64,000 nucleotides of DNA from Cryptomeria japonica (Eukaryota > Streptophyta > Pinopsida > Cupressales > Cupressaceae), in assembly GCF_030272615.1 (NCBI RefSeq), contig NC_081409.1, forward strand, positions 879,937,220 to 880,001,219, given 5' to 3'. The position numbers and the translations under genes are program-made. Under the pieces are notes generated by a model. The model did not search any database, had not been told where the DNA came from, and was given only the letters and a program-made list of their open reading frames with translations. Shown one piece after another: positions 1 to 11,517 of the stretch (position 1 is the first letter of the stretch; each line of letters starts with the position of its first letter).

Positions 1-1420
1 GGTTTCGGTCTCTCAATCTTATTAGGAATTAAGGCAAAACACACATTCTCATGTCTCAGTCCATCTATAAATTTCCTTCCATCTACTAGACAGATTCTGG
101 TATTTGTACAGACTTCATTCTTTAAAGGTTCCTCCAAAGGCAACAATATTTGCTTCATCCCATTGGCCACAATAGTGTATGCATTCTTCCTCCCATCATG
201 TATTTCCTGTCTATCAAACTGCCAAGGTCTTCCCAACAAAAGATGACAAATGTCCATAGGCATTATATCACACAAAACTTCATCATGATAATTCCCAATT
301 TTCTATTTTACTACACACTGTTCACTTACTAACAACTTATGTTCATCCTGAATCCATGCTATCTGGTAAGGTTGAGGGTGTTTCAATCTCTCCAATTTCA
401 ACTTATTCACCATCTCTTTTGAAACAAGATTATCTAAACTACCACTATCAATAACAACTTTACAACACTTACTGGATACCTTACATTTGGTCTTGAATAG
501 GTTCTTCCTCTGCAAGGGTTCTTTATCTCCTCCGATATGACACAAATCTCTCCTCATCATCAATAGTTCTCCATCTTTTGGTTTATTGTTTCATTCGGTG
601 GGGTTCTCCTCCACCACTACCACTCTTTCAGTAGCCTCTGACTTCTTACATTCAAATGCACGATGTCCTTCTCCTTGACATTTAAAACAAGTTCCTTTGA
701 ATGTCTTTTTATCTTGTCTTCCAAATTTCTCATTCCGGTAACCATCCGGTTCTCTCCTCTGGTAGAAATTTCTATCATCCTTTTGGTATGAATTACCTTC
801 CTTGCTCACTTCCTTGTCCTTATTATGATCTGTACTGGTTCCTCTTCCTTCGGTGTATCCTCTTCCTCCTTCAAATCTTCCTCCAGTAAACCTTCCACTT
901 CTACCTCTTTGTCTCTTCTCATGCCTTTTATTCAATTTCTCTTCAGCCTTTATTGCATACTAGCAAGCCTCTTCAACACTCTCTAATCTGATCATATTGA
1001 GTTCATATTGTATAGACATCCACAATCCGTTCAAATATCTTGCAATTTGTTCAATTTCATCATCCACATGTCTAGATCTGATGTTCAACTTGTAAAATGC
1101 TTTGATGTACTCCTTCACACTAGATTCCTTCTGTCTCAGGTTCTGCAACTTTTAGAACAAATCTACTTGATAATTTTCCAAGACAAACTTTGATTTTAAC
1201 TTAGCAATCATCCTATCCCATGTCTTAATCTTTTCTTTACCTCTTCTTTTTCTATCAACTTGCAAGTGCTCCCATCAAAGAGATGCATGACCCTTCAACT
1301 AGGTACACACATATTTCACCTTCCTCTATTTTGTAGTGTTTTGAAAATCAAAATACTTCTCCATCTTTGAGACCTAACGTGCAAAATGAACAAGGTCGGC
1401 CTCCACCAAGAGATTCTGCT
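1..1420 (-). pseudogene. Ty3/gypsy gag-protease fragment, truncated by the window edge
   Basis: Read on the minus strand this is the C-terminal half of a gypsy Gag followed by the protease. Gag residues (RYLNGLWMSIQ and its basic, Gly/Arg-rich tail) run from about 1316 to 700. A zinc knuckle CFKCQGEGHRAFECKK lies at 642-689, and the protease active site VVIDSGS has its Asp codon at 447-449. The LLLGRPWQFDR motif that normally follows the protease is at about 200-240. Gag binds the element RNA and the protease matures the polyprotein. Stops and frame changes (for example near 957, 570 and 300) break the frame, so it is not functional. Reverse transcriptase would lie off the left edge. The sequence resembles the Gag of element A (16775-53641) but is a different copy. 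Confidence 0.85.
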
Positions 1421-1781
1421 AGAAAATCCAAAGGACAAAGCATAGAAGGTTGGCCACATGCCAAGAAATATCAAGATCAACATCCAAGGCTTCACAAGCT
1501 TCAGAATGGGTTCCAGTAGATCATTAGAATAGGTCTTAGGGAACTGGTAACAAGAAACTATCAAGGAAACCGATAGCGATATCTTACCGGAAAGTGATCC
1601 AAATGAGATGCAGTTTGAAAGAAAGAAACAATGATAAACTCTTCAAGTAGAATCCAACTCCACAGGAACTGGTGAGCCAAAACTGGGACACACAGAAAGG
1701 AAAACTAAAACTGCAAACAAAACAAATGTTTTTGGTTGATGCAAGATTGTTGTGAATCGGGGATGCTCCTGAATCAGATGC
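1421..1781 (-). other. Unassigned DNA upstream of the gypsy gag
   Basis: This stretch lies 5' of the minus-strand gag and ends where copia LTR homology begins. It could be the 5' part of the same gag or an untranslated leader. I see no clear conserved protein motif in it. Confidence 0.4.
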
Positions 1782-2587
1782 ATAGGCTTGGTGCCATCCT
1801 ACTTGGTGATGACTATATGACACATATGTTTCACATGTGGAGGTAGGCATCCCACATGAGGATAATGACAAGTGTCAGCCTATGACAGAATGGACAAGTG
1901 GCAAGAGATACCTATTTGCATGGAGAGGGCTATGATGAGTTGTAAGAGAATAAATTAATATTAGTCATTTATGATTGATACTCTTACAATTGTAAGTGCT
2001 ATAATATATGAAAGTTGTCAGATGTGTAAGAATGTATCTCTCATACCTTGAAATAATAAATTTTGATTGCCCAACTTAGGAGGTTTGCATGGGGAGTCTT
2101 TTGTAGACGTACATGTGTCATTTGCATTCTTTTTGGTGGCTAGAAAATAGGGCCAAATGTTATGTATGACCCCATCTTGATGCATCATCTAGAAGCTTCC
2201 TCTTGAGTTGTATTTCTTTATGAAAGGTAATCTTGAGGATTGAAAGATGCATAATGTTTACAGATGAAGTGTTATGCTAGCGGAATTAATCTAGGTTGTG
2301 GGTTGTAGTTTTAGATTGTCGTTGAAGAATCTAAGTGCTAGCATTGTATTGTAAGAATTTGATTATTGGAATACAAAATAGTGTGTTTTTGGAGTGTGGG
2401 GTTTTTACCTGAAAGGGTCTTTCCTATGATATATCTTGTGTTCACTGTGGTTATCTTTATGCATGTTTATTTGCTACCTATGAATGTGCTTATGTTTCTA
2501 TAATACAATATTTATAAAGAAAATTTGGATAATCTCCTCCACTAGATTAGTGTTAGGAAGCATTTTCTACACCTTAGCTCCCTTTCA
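1782..2587 (+). repeat. 5' LTR of Copia-D, left end missing
   Basis: It aligns by eye with 6959-7793, sharing landmark stretches such as CATAGGCTTGGTG, the GAATGGACAAGTGG block and the terminal CCTTTCA. Homology stops at about 1782, whereas the downstream LTR extends about 110 bp further left to a TG start. The LTR would carry the element promoter and polyadenylation signals. Confidence 0.85.
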
Positions 2588-2589
2588 GT

Positions 2590-2602
2590 TGGAATCAGAG
2601 CC
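2590..2602 (+). other. Primer binding site of Copia-D
   Basis: TGGAATCAGAGCC starts two bases after the LTR's terminal CA. It matches the usual initiator tRNA-Met primer site (TGGTATCAGAGC) with one mismatch. Confidence 0.85.
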
Positions 2603-2705
2603 TAGCTAGTTTTAGTTCCATTGTTAGGTAGTGGTTTTTTGTATTGATCTCTGTTTGAGTGGGATCTTTTGTAGAGTTTTTTTAAAATCTTGTTGCAGGA
2701 AGAAG

Positions 2706-5700
2706 ATGGAAAGCACATCCGCAAAAGTTGATATGGAGAAGTTTAATGGCAACAACTTTGAACTGTGGAAATTAAAAATGGAGGATATTCTTGTGGATCG
2801 AGATCTGTGGGCAACAATATCTAGAACAAAACCTACAGATATAGTATAGGATGTTTGGGATACAATGGATCAAAAAGCTAAGGGCCTTATAAGGCTCTAT
2901 TTGGAAGACTCTGTATTATCAAATGTCCATGTAGAGAAGAATGTGAAAGATCTTTGGAAGAAGCTCAAAGATGTTTATAAGGCTAAATCCCTAGTAAACA
3001 AGCTTTTTTTCTGAGAAAGAAGATGCATTCTCTAAAGATGGAAGATGGAGGATCTGTTGTTGATCATCTCAATGCATTCAATATGATTGTTTCTCAGTTG
3101 GGTTCTATTGGTGACAAGATTGAGGAGGAGGATCATTGCATGCTTCTACTATGTTCTTTTCCTAACTCATGGGACCACCTTGTTATGGCTAATTGGAGTA
3201 CAACCACCAAGTTTAGGATGGATAAGGTGGTAGCATCATTACTTTCTGAAGAGATGTAGAGGAAGAATTATGAGTCAACTAAGGAGGCTCTTGCAGTTTG
3301 TGGTAGATCAAAAGAAAAAGGAAAGAAGAAGGACAAGGAATATGATAAAAGAAGATTCAAATCTTGTGGGAGATCTAAGTCTCCTGGAAAGTCCAAGGCA
3401 AAGTGTTGGATCTGCGACAAAACCAACCATTTTCATAAAGAGTGTAAGGAGGAGAAAAAGAAGACAAGATCATCCAATTTAGATTCACAAAAATCCTCTC
3501 AAGATGATGGTGAATCATTTTTCGCAGCCTTGGTAATGCATGCATTTGATTATGTGTGGTTGATCAATCTGGGTGCATATTTTCACATGACCTCACATCG
3601 GGGTTCATTTTCAAAGTATGAAGAATATGATGGTGGAATGGTGTATCTCAATGATGACTCTCATCTGAAGGTTCTTGGCTATGGAAGAGTCAAGATTAGA
3701 TTCCTTGATGGAAGAGTGAAGGGAATTGATGGTGTAATGCACATCCCGAGTTTGGCACAAAATCTACTCTCTGTAAGTAAGTTGAGTAATGTGGGTGTGA
3801 AGGTTGTTTTCTTGCAAGGTGGATGTAAGATGAATAGAGGTTCTATGGTGTTTGCTAAGGGTAGGGTGTTCGGATAGCCACCTTGTATAAGTTGGATGCA
3901 TGCATTGTATAGTGCAATAGTGCTTCTATGGAGTCTAAGAAGAGGGCTCTACATTCTTCATCCTCACCATTAGATCGAGCTGTGAAGAGGACTATCACTT
4001 TTACATCTGATGGTCATGCTTTCTGGGTACCTAAGGGTGCCAATGCTTTGGAGATGAAACTCCCAAATGAGAAGGCCATGTTGTGGCACCAAAGACTAGG
4101 TCACATTGGTGAGAAGGGTCTCAAAACCCTAAAAAATGAATGCCTCATAGAGGGGCTTGATGATTGTATTCTTGAGTTCAATTTCTACGAATATTGCATC
4201 TATGGTAAACATAATCATGTTCAATTTTACTTTAGTTCTCACAAATCCTCTGGGTTGTTGGACTTGATACATTCTGATTCTTTTGGTCTTGTTAATGTTC
4301 CTTCAATTTCAAATTTTGTGTATTTTATTTCATTCATTGATGACTATAGTAGAAGGACATTTGTTTATTTTCTTAGAAGTAAATTTGAAGTCTTTAGTTA
4401 GTTTAAGGAGTTTAAGGTTCTTGTTGAGAATTAGACTAGAAGAAAGATTAAGTGTTTGAGGAATGACAATGGTAGTGAGTTTTTCTCAGCATATTTCAAC
4501 AAGTTCTATAAAGCCAATGGGATTGGGAGGTATAAGACAAATCCATACACTCCTCAACAAAATGGAGTTGTAGAGAGGATGGACAAGATGTTGATGGAGA
4601 GGGATAGGAGTATGCTTAGTGGTGTTGGCCTCAAATAAATGTTCTGGGCTGAAGCAGTAGCCACTGCATGCTATCTAGTAAATAGATCTCTTACATCAGC
4701 ACTTGTTGATAACACACTTATGGAGGTGTGGTGAGGAAAGAAGCCCTTGATGAGACATCTTAGGGTATTTGGTTGTGAAGCTTGTGCATATGTTCTGAAT
4801 GAAAAGATATCTAACTTGGAGAACAAGGCAGTGAAGTGTATCTTTATCGGCAAAAGTGTCAGTGTAAAGGGTACAAGATTTGGGATCCATTGGCAAAGAA
4901 GGTTATCTATAGTAGAAGTGTTATTTTTTAGAGAGATGAAACCTTCCACTATTGAGATACAACAAAAGAAAGAGGAGAAACAAAATAAGGAGGTAGTTCA
5001 AATTCCTTTTACCTTTGAGAAAGAAGAACTACGAGCTGCTAGTGGACCCGATGATGAGGAAATCTCTAGCAACTCTGAAAGTTCTGAAGAAGATGAAGAA
5101 TCTCAACCTCAACCTTTGAAGAGGTCTACTTGTGATAGGTGGAAACCTAATAGATATGTGTATTCACCAGATAGGTTTGGATATTTATTGTTAGATTCCA
5201 ATTGTATTTTTTCTTTGATTGGTAACACTAATGAGCCTAGGACTGTTAGAGAGGCTATGGGTATGCATGATGTAGATTTTTCGATGGAAGCCATGAATGA
5301 TGAGATGGCATCTTTGAAGAAGAAAAATACTTGGGATCTCGTACCTTTTCTTGAAGCATGTAAGAACATGGGATGCAAATGGGTGTTCAAGAAAAAAATA
5401 GGTCTGGATGGCAGTGTTGAGAAGCATAAAGCACAATTTGTCATGAAGGGGTATTCCCAAGTCGAGGGAATAGATTATGGTGAGATTTTCTCTCCTATTG
5501 CAAAGATGATATCCATTCAGTTCTTATCATCACTTGTTATAGTTCATGATTGGGAAATCGAGCAAATGGATGTGAAGACAACATTCCCTCATGGTGATTT
5601 GGAGGAAGAGATTTATATGTCATATCCAGAGCATTTTGTAGTGAAAGGTAAAGAAAATATGGTTTGCAATTTGAAAAAGTCTTTGTATGGTTTGAAATAG

Positions 5701-6822
5701 TCTCCTAGGATGTGGTAACAAAATTTTGATACCTATGTGTTGATTTTGGTTAAAAGGTCTAAATTTGATCATTGTGTTTATTTTAAAATCAATAATGGTC
5801 ACATTCTCATTATTGCATTATATTTGGATGATATGTTACTATTTGGGAACGGACATTTGATTTCTGACTTGAAGTCTTAGTTGTCAGCAAAGTTTGAGAT
5901 GAAAGATTTAGGTGCAATTAGGTAGATTCTGGGGATGGAGATCATAAGAGATAGATCTAACAGAAAGCTTTGGTTAAGCCAGAGTAAGTATGTGAATTCG
6001 ATGTTGGAGAGATTCAGCATGAGAGCTTGTAGATCCATGATAGTTCTCATTTCATTAGGAATGAAGTTATCTATGGAGGATTGTCCAAAATCTCCTTCTG
6101 AGGTGGAGGACATGACTAGTTTACCATATGCGAGGGCAGTTGGTAGTCTCATGTATGCAATGGCCTGTACAAGAATAGACATTGCACAACCAGTGGGAGT
6201 CTTGAGTTGATATATGGCTAATCCTGGATGGGTGGATTGGGATGTAGTTAAGAGAGTGTTCAGATATTTGAGGGGGACTTCTGACTATTCCTTGTGTTAT
6301 TATGGTTATCCTACTGGACCTCGAGATTCTGCAAGTATTCAAGGATATGTGGATTCAAATTGGGTAGGCAATATTGATAGCAGAAGATCCACTAGTGGTT
6401 ATGTATTCGCCATGAATGGTGGTGCTATTAGTTGGATGTGTAAGCGACAAGATGTAGTCACTTTGTCCACAACAGAAATAGAGTATATGGCAGCTACTTA
6501 TGCTTTTAAGGAAGCCATTTGTCTTAAACATATATGTTTAGATATTGGGTTTGATGTAGGATTGATTACTATTTGTTCTGATAGTCAGAGTGTTATTTTC
6601 TTAGCAAAGAATCTAACTTTTCATGCTAGGATGAAGCACATTGATGTTCAGTTTCATTTTTTTCGAGATATGGTAAAAGATGGAAAGGTAAAATTGGAGA
6701 AGGTTGACAATTTGACAAATGCTGAAAATGCATTGATGAAACTAGTGAGAATAGAGAAGTTCACATGGTGTTCCAGTTCTATGGGCCTCTCGCCCCCTAC
6801 AATTGATTTATGGGCTATTTGA
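2706..6822 (+). pseudogene. Copia gag-pol polyprotein, inactivated
   Basis: The ATG at 2706 opens Gag (FELWKLKMEDIL region). A frameshift near 3010 and stops such as 2847 follow. The zinc knuckle CWICDKTNHFHKEC is at 3404-3445. The protease motif reads NLGA where D-S/T-G-A is expected, so the catalytic Asp is lost (about 3567). Integrase is marked by HQRLGH (about 4090) and by RNDNGSEF (about 4459). Reverse transcriptase begins near 5360 and keeps YLDD at 5821-5832; RNase H follows with the DVKTTFPHGD and STTEIEYMA blocks. Stops at 4399, 4432, 4636, 5698, 5878 and 5923 mostly replace Gln. The protein would have copied and integrated the element; it cannot now be made. Confidence 0.92.
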
Positions 6823-6834
6823 AAGGTTTTCAAC

Positions 6835-6845
6835 AAGTGGGAGGA
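6835..6845 (+). other. Polypurine tract of Copia-D
   Basis: AAGTGGGAGGA lies four bases before the 3' LTR start, where the plus-strand primer is expected. The same motif is conserved in many plant copia elements. Confidence 0.75.
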
Positions 6846-6848
6846 TTT

Positions 6849-7793
6849 TGGGATTAAGGTGTCTCAACCTTTACAAATCCTAAAATTAGCTAATGCATTT
6901 ATTTATTATTTTATTATTTAATTTATTGCCTACAAATCTCTAGTCATCTAGTGGGATCCATAGGCTTGGTGGCATCCTATTTGGCGATGGCATCCTATTT
7001 GGCGATGACTATATGACACATATGTTGCACATGTGGAGGTAGGCATACCACATGAGGATGTTCACAAGTGTCGGCCTATGACATATTCTATGACAGAATG
7101 GACAAGTGGTAGGAGATAAATTTTGCATGGAGATATTTGTGACTAGTTGTAAGAGTATATGCTAAAATTAGTCATTTATGACAGATTCTCTTACAACAGT
7201 GAGTGTTGTAAGATATGACAGTTGTAATACGTGTAAAAGCATTTGTCATACCTTAAAATAGTAAATTTTGAGTGCCCAACTTAGGAGGTTTAAATGGGGA
7301 GTCATTTGGAGACATACATGTATCATTTGCATACTTTTTGGTGTCTAAAAAATAGGGCCAAATGTTATGCATGACCCCATCTTGATTCTTCATCTAGAAG
7401 ATTCCTCTTGAGTTGTATTTCTCCATTAAAGGTAGTCTTGAGGAGTGTTAGATATGTAATGTTTGTAGGTGAAGTGTTATGCTACCGTAATTAATCCAGG
7501 TTGTGGGTTGTAGTTGTAGACTCCTGTTGAAGAAGCTAAGTGCTAGCATTGTATTGTAGGAATTTGATCACTGGAATACAAAGTATTGTGCTTTTGGAGT
7601 GTGGGATTTTTTACTTGAAAGGGTTTTCCACATGATATATCTTGTGTTCATTGTGTTTATCTTTGTACATGTTTATTTTCTACCTATGAATAAGTTTTTG
7701 TTTCTGTAATAGAAGATTTGAAAAGAAAATTTGTAGAATCTCCCCCACTAGATTAGCGTTAGGAAGCATTTTCTGCACCTTAGCTTCCTTTCA
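6849..7793 (+). repeat. 3' LTR of Copia-D (945 bp)
   Basis: It begins TGGGATTAAGG directly after the polypurine tract and ends CCTTTCA. The part from 6959 onward matches the upstream LTR. It contains a local duplication (GGCATCCTATTTGGCGATG twice near 6970-7005) that the 5' copy lacks. Confidence 0.88.
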
Positions 7794-8310
7794 ATTGTTG
7801 ACTTTCACTTACTAATTGACAATCCTCTAGAACCATGTTTTCCTCTCTTTCACCTTCATTCATGTGGGCTTCTCTCACATTATTCAGCTTGTAGCTACAG
7901 TTGTCCCTTTTCAACAGGATTCTCTACATCCCATAACTCTCTTCCTAGTATTGTTCTAAAAGTGAAATCAACATGGTCCTCTTCATGACCCACCTCATCC
8001 TTTTTCTGAACTCATTCTCACATCTATTGAAGTCACTTCTAACACATCACACTTTTCTTTGTGGCTCCAAACTCTCAAGAGATCATGACTTCGCACATGT
8101 GCAATGATCCTCTTAAGCTATCCTCAATTTCTTCATGCTTCAACTCTTTCCATGGCTTGTCCCTCTTAACTCTCAATTGTTCAGGACTCCACACACCTCT
8201 GCAACAATCGTCTCGAGCCTTTGAGACAACTCCACCATTTCATCTTCATCTGCAAGTCTTGTCTTAGGCTGCCTGATGTTCGATGCTCTACCTTTGCACT
8301 CAAAACCTTT
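7794..8310 (-). other. Leader of a minus-strand LTR element
   Basis: This region lies directly inside the primer binding site at 8311-8323 and ends at the right edge of Copia-D. I see no recognisable domain. It may be the 5' untranslated or early gag part of the gypsy element whose later gag is at 1-1420, with Copia-D inserted between them. Confidence 0.35.
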
Positions 8311-8323
8311 GACTTTGATACCA
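8311..8323 (-). other. Primer binding site of a minus-strand LTR element
   Basis: The minus strand reads TGGTATCAAAGTC, beginning two bases after an LTR that ends CATCA. It resembles the initiator tRNA-Met site TGGTATCAGAGC. Confidence 0.6.
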
Positions 8324-8325
8324 TT

Positions 8326-9363
8326 TGATGATGCAAGAGGAAAAATCTCTGCCTTACAAAACTCAATAGAACATTACATTATACAAGCAATACTCTACCA
8401 AATTAAAACTACACTCTCAGTGAAATGTAACATGGAGGAGCTAATTGACAAAACAAAATAATCCTAAATAACATGACGAAAACTCAGCCTTTTCATTGGC
8501 CTCTATAACTTCAAATTCTGTGACAAACTGGTGACATATTACATAGACTCTATTCTTTAGCCACAAGCCAAAAGTCTGATCTCCAAATCGGGTTTGTGCT
8601 AACCAAGACCTCTCTATTTTATGCTTTACACAGACTTTATTCTTCACACACCTCTGTTAAAGAATTTGTGGTCATCATGCTTCTGCTTCCCCTTAACAAC
8701 CAATCAACATACTTCTCATTGCAACCCCTCTCTTCCTTTGGGGCCATTTTTCCCACTATGTAACCACACCTGCGATGTCACTCATACTTTGCAGCCTCCT
8801 TGTCTTTTATTAAAATATTTCATCCATGTCTTATAGCCCACATTCCCTTTATCGAACACAGCCATTCACCTCTTCTTGGCCGCTTCTAATAGATGTCCAC
8901 TCCTTTTCTGCCCTACCACCAATGCCTCTGTTTTAATTTTAACTTTTACACTCTATTTTCATATCATATTTTGTCTTTGCGTTTCGATATTACGTCTTCG
9001 CAATAGTGCCTCATCTTCCTTTATTTTAATTTTTCTTTTGCTGTCTCTTCAAGTTATGCCTCTGCTCTTAATTGCTTCAAATATAAGACATTCATTTTCC
9101 TGAAAGTTGAATCGTTTTCCTAGAGCTCCATTATGTTTATAACACAATTCAAAGTCTCCCACTTTACTGGAAAAGGTTTTGAACATTTGACCTTACACCT
9201 GCCAATCCATTTTCTACATACCTGCGACCATTGTAGTCCATAACTTCCATATTTCGCATAGACGTCTAACGGTGCAGCTGCAACTTATAACATCTGAATT
9301 TTTGTGATTCATGGACGTCCACGCTCTGTTTCAAAGCCTCATTTATTTATTGTATTTCCAACA
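8326..9363 (-). repeat. Single LTR of a minus-strand element
   Basis: On the minus strand it starts TGTTGGAAATAC and ends CATCATCA, a typical LTR TG...CA pair, and is followed by a primer binding site. No second copy is present in the window, so the limits rest on these ends alone. The flanking AACTA (9364-9368) could be one half of a target duplication. Confidence 0.5.
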
Positions 9364-9383
9364 AACTATTTTATTGTAGTAAT

Positions 9384-10330
9384 TGGACTATATTAGAACA
9401 AGAGAGTATAATTCTCCATGGTTTTGAAGAGGAGTTCCCCTGAGAGCCCAAACACATGAAAACTAAAACTAAAGAAAACAAACTAAGAATTATATTTTGG
9501 TGGTTCCGAGTGCTTCTTTCCCTGCACCAATAACTAAGTCGATTTGTAATTGTATTCTAAGTTAACCAACAAGATTCACCAAGACTATAATTTGGCGTAG
9601 AGCTTAAAGAGTTGAATTAACATACTGTCTTTTCGATGGCTCCATCTCTAAGGTTGGCACATTAACTACTAGGTACAAACTAATACAATCCGCATATCTA
9701 TAATGGGAAAAAGTATCAGCTTGACATGCAAAATTCCACTAGTTCAACCAGCGTAACATCAAATGGCAGAAACTAACACATTCATTAAGTGCATTTTGAT
9801 TAAAAGATTTATCGAATCAATTTAGAGATCAAACAGTTTTGTATAGAAAATAGTCGACTCTAAGAATGGTATAATTAGCTGAGATACTATATAAATTAAT
9901 TCCAAGAAAGACTAATTCAGAGAAAGAGATCAAGTTGTTATAGAGATTAATTGATTCAAAGACTAATCAATTTAGCTTTCATTTTAATTAGCTTAGAGAA
10001 TAACTGATTTAGAGTTTTTATAAATTGGCTAAGAGGATAATATAAATTTATACTAAATTCATTGTTTTATAGATGAATTGAAGGAAAAGGAAAGAAGAAA
10101 AACAGAAAACACATTCAATGATATAACCATTACATATTCCTCTTATTTATAGAGGTCTTGGAACTGTTTACAAGTCTAGAAATTCAAAGCACATGTTAAG
10201 ACTACGAACAAGAAGTCAATGCTAGAAGTTTCTTGATTTAAATGCTGGGCAGATGTGGAAACTTCTATATTAAATACTTAGTTTGACAGTGAGAAGCCTC
10301 TACGTAGGTGGATGGGAGATTAAATTCTAC
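9384..10330 (-). repeat. Probable 3' LTR of a copia remnant
   Basis: It lies downstream, on the minus strand, of the copia RNase H remnant at 10475-10930, where a 3' LTR is expected. On the minus strand a TATAAATA box sits at 10144-10151 within CTCTATAAATAAGAGG, as in LTR promoters. No second copy is available, so the exact ends are guesses. Confidence 0.35.
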
Positions 10331-10474
10331 CACAAACTATTTTGATATCAAGAATGCTCAAAGTGTTTCGTAGATATTCAAAGTTGTTCTTTGGTAATGC
10401 TTTAGTGATAATATGGTCAATTGATCTTCAGACTTGTAGAACTTGAGGTAGATTTCATCATTGTTAACCAATTT

Positions 10475-10930
10475 TCAGATGAAGTGGTACTTCGTATCAA
10501 TATGATTATTTGACAATGTAGTTGCTGACTTGTTATCACAAAGGATTGGTGTCGATTCCTCTTGATTATGCAACAAATCTGACAAAACTCGATGCATCCA
10601 TATTGCTTGACATCTTGTGGTAGTTGCAGCTACATATTCTGCTTCGGCTAATGAAATTGTCACTATCAGTTGCTTCTTCGATACCCATGACATAGTCCCG
10701 ATGCAAAATGAAAGACATATCCAGAAGTGCTCTTCCTATCATCTATGCTACTTGCAAAATCACTATTAATATAACAATCAAGCAAAACTTATTAGTTTTG
10801 GAATATAAAATTCCATATCCGATTGGTTCTCCAACATATCTAGGTTCATCTCCATTTCCCATCATCTAATGGCATGTTTGCTTTCTTCTTTGTGTTCAAA
10901 ATATTCTGGATCTTTCGCATAGATAACATG
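10475..10930 (-). pseudogene. Copia RNase H remnant
   Basis: On the minus strand the blocks EPIGYG, INSDFASSIDDRKSTSGYVF, MSWVSKKQ, SLAEAEYVAAT and DNKSATTLSNN appear in order, with frame changes between them. This is the end of a copia RNase H domain. The rest of pol is missing upstream. It differs from the other two copia copies in the window, so it is an independent element. Confidence 0.85.
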
Positions 10931-11100
10931 TAGCACTTTCGGCCAACTGTCAATTTTTTTTATAAAAGTTTGTTGGGACTACACATGCTTCAGGCATGTG
11001 GCATACTAATGGGGATTTCTGAGGCATCCCTTTTGATCACACTATGCACTTCTGCAGACCCTCCATGAGTCATGCTCTGTTGTAGGTATCATTTAAATAA

Positions 11101-11517
11101 TGGGGCTTTTACGAAAACACGCAAGACCACCATATGGAATTTATATGGGAGTTCATGCTAATGAAATGTACAATGCCCTCTCAAGAGAGCATCATGCTTT
11201 CATGTGCTGATATTCTAAAAAGGGATGCACACATTGAAGGCACAATGTATTTGGTGTCTTAGGTCAAAGATCAATCCAGTTGTTGTCGACGAGATCTACA
11301 AGATGCTCGGGAAGCTATGAAGCCTTGGCTTCATTGGAAGGACAATAGATTTTGTAATGGCCTTCACATTAATCAAAATAATAGTGGTATCCTTTCATAT
11401 AGGGTAAAAATCAACCCCTTTTTAAGACTATGGGTTTGCTCTTTAGGATATTTTCAAAGGCGGGTTAAAGCCCTCCATGATCTCTTTTCTAAAGTTACTT
11501 GGAATATTCTAGCCTGA
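11101..11517 (+). other. Open stretch of unknown origin
   Basis: One frame is open across about 135 codons apart from a single TAG at about 11261. The part after the stop opens with a basic, Cys-rich stretch. I do not recognise the sequence and see no repeat or domain signature. It may be a degraded exon or chance. Confidence 0.2.

Larger units (their letters stand above)
1782..7793 (+). mobile_element. Ty1/copia retrotransposon ('Copia-D')
   Basis: The element has, in order, an LTR (1782-2587), a tRNA-Met-type primer binding site, gag, protease, integrase, reverse transcriptase and RNase H on the plus strand, a polypurine tract and a second LTR (6849-7793). The order protease-integrase-RT-RNase H defines the copia superfamily. 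The coding part has at least ten in-frame stops and several frameshifts, so it is dead. The 5' LTR lacks about 110 bp present at the start of the 3' LTR, so the left end is truncated and no target duplication can be paired. The base after the 3' LTR starts a possible right duplication, ATTGT. Confidence 0.93.

Noticed and set aside
4671-5460. Minus-strand frames of 89-111 codons in Copia-D
   Set aside because: They overlap the plus-strand integrase-RT frame, which has clear domains.
8061-9103. Short plus-strand open frames at 8061-9103
   Set aside because: They lie in a leader and LTR of a minus-strand element, are poor in start context and have no motif.
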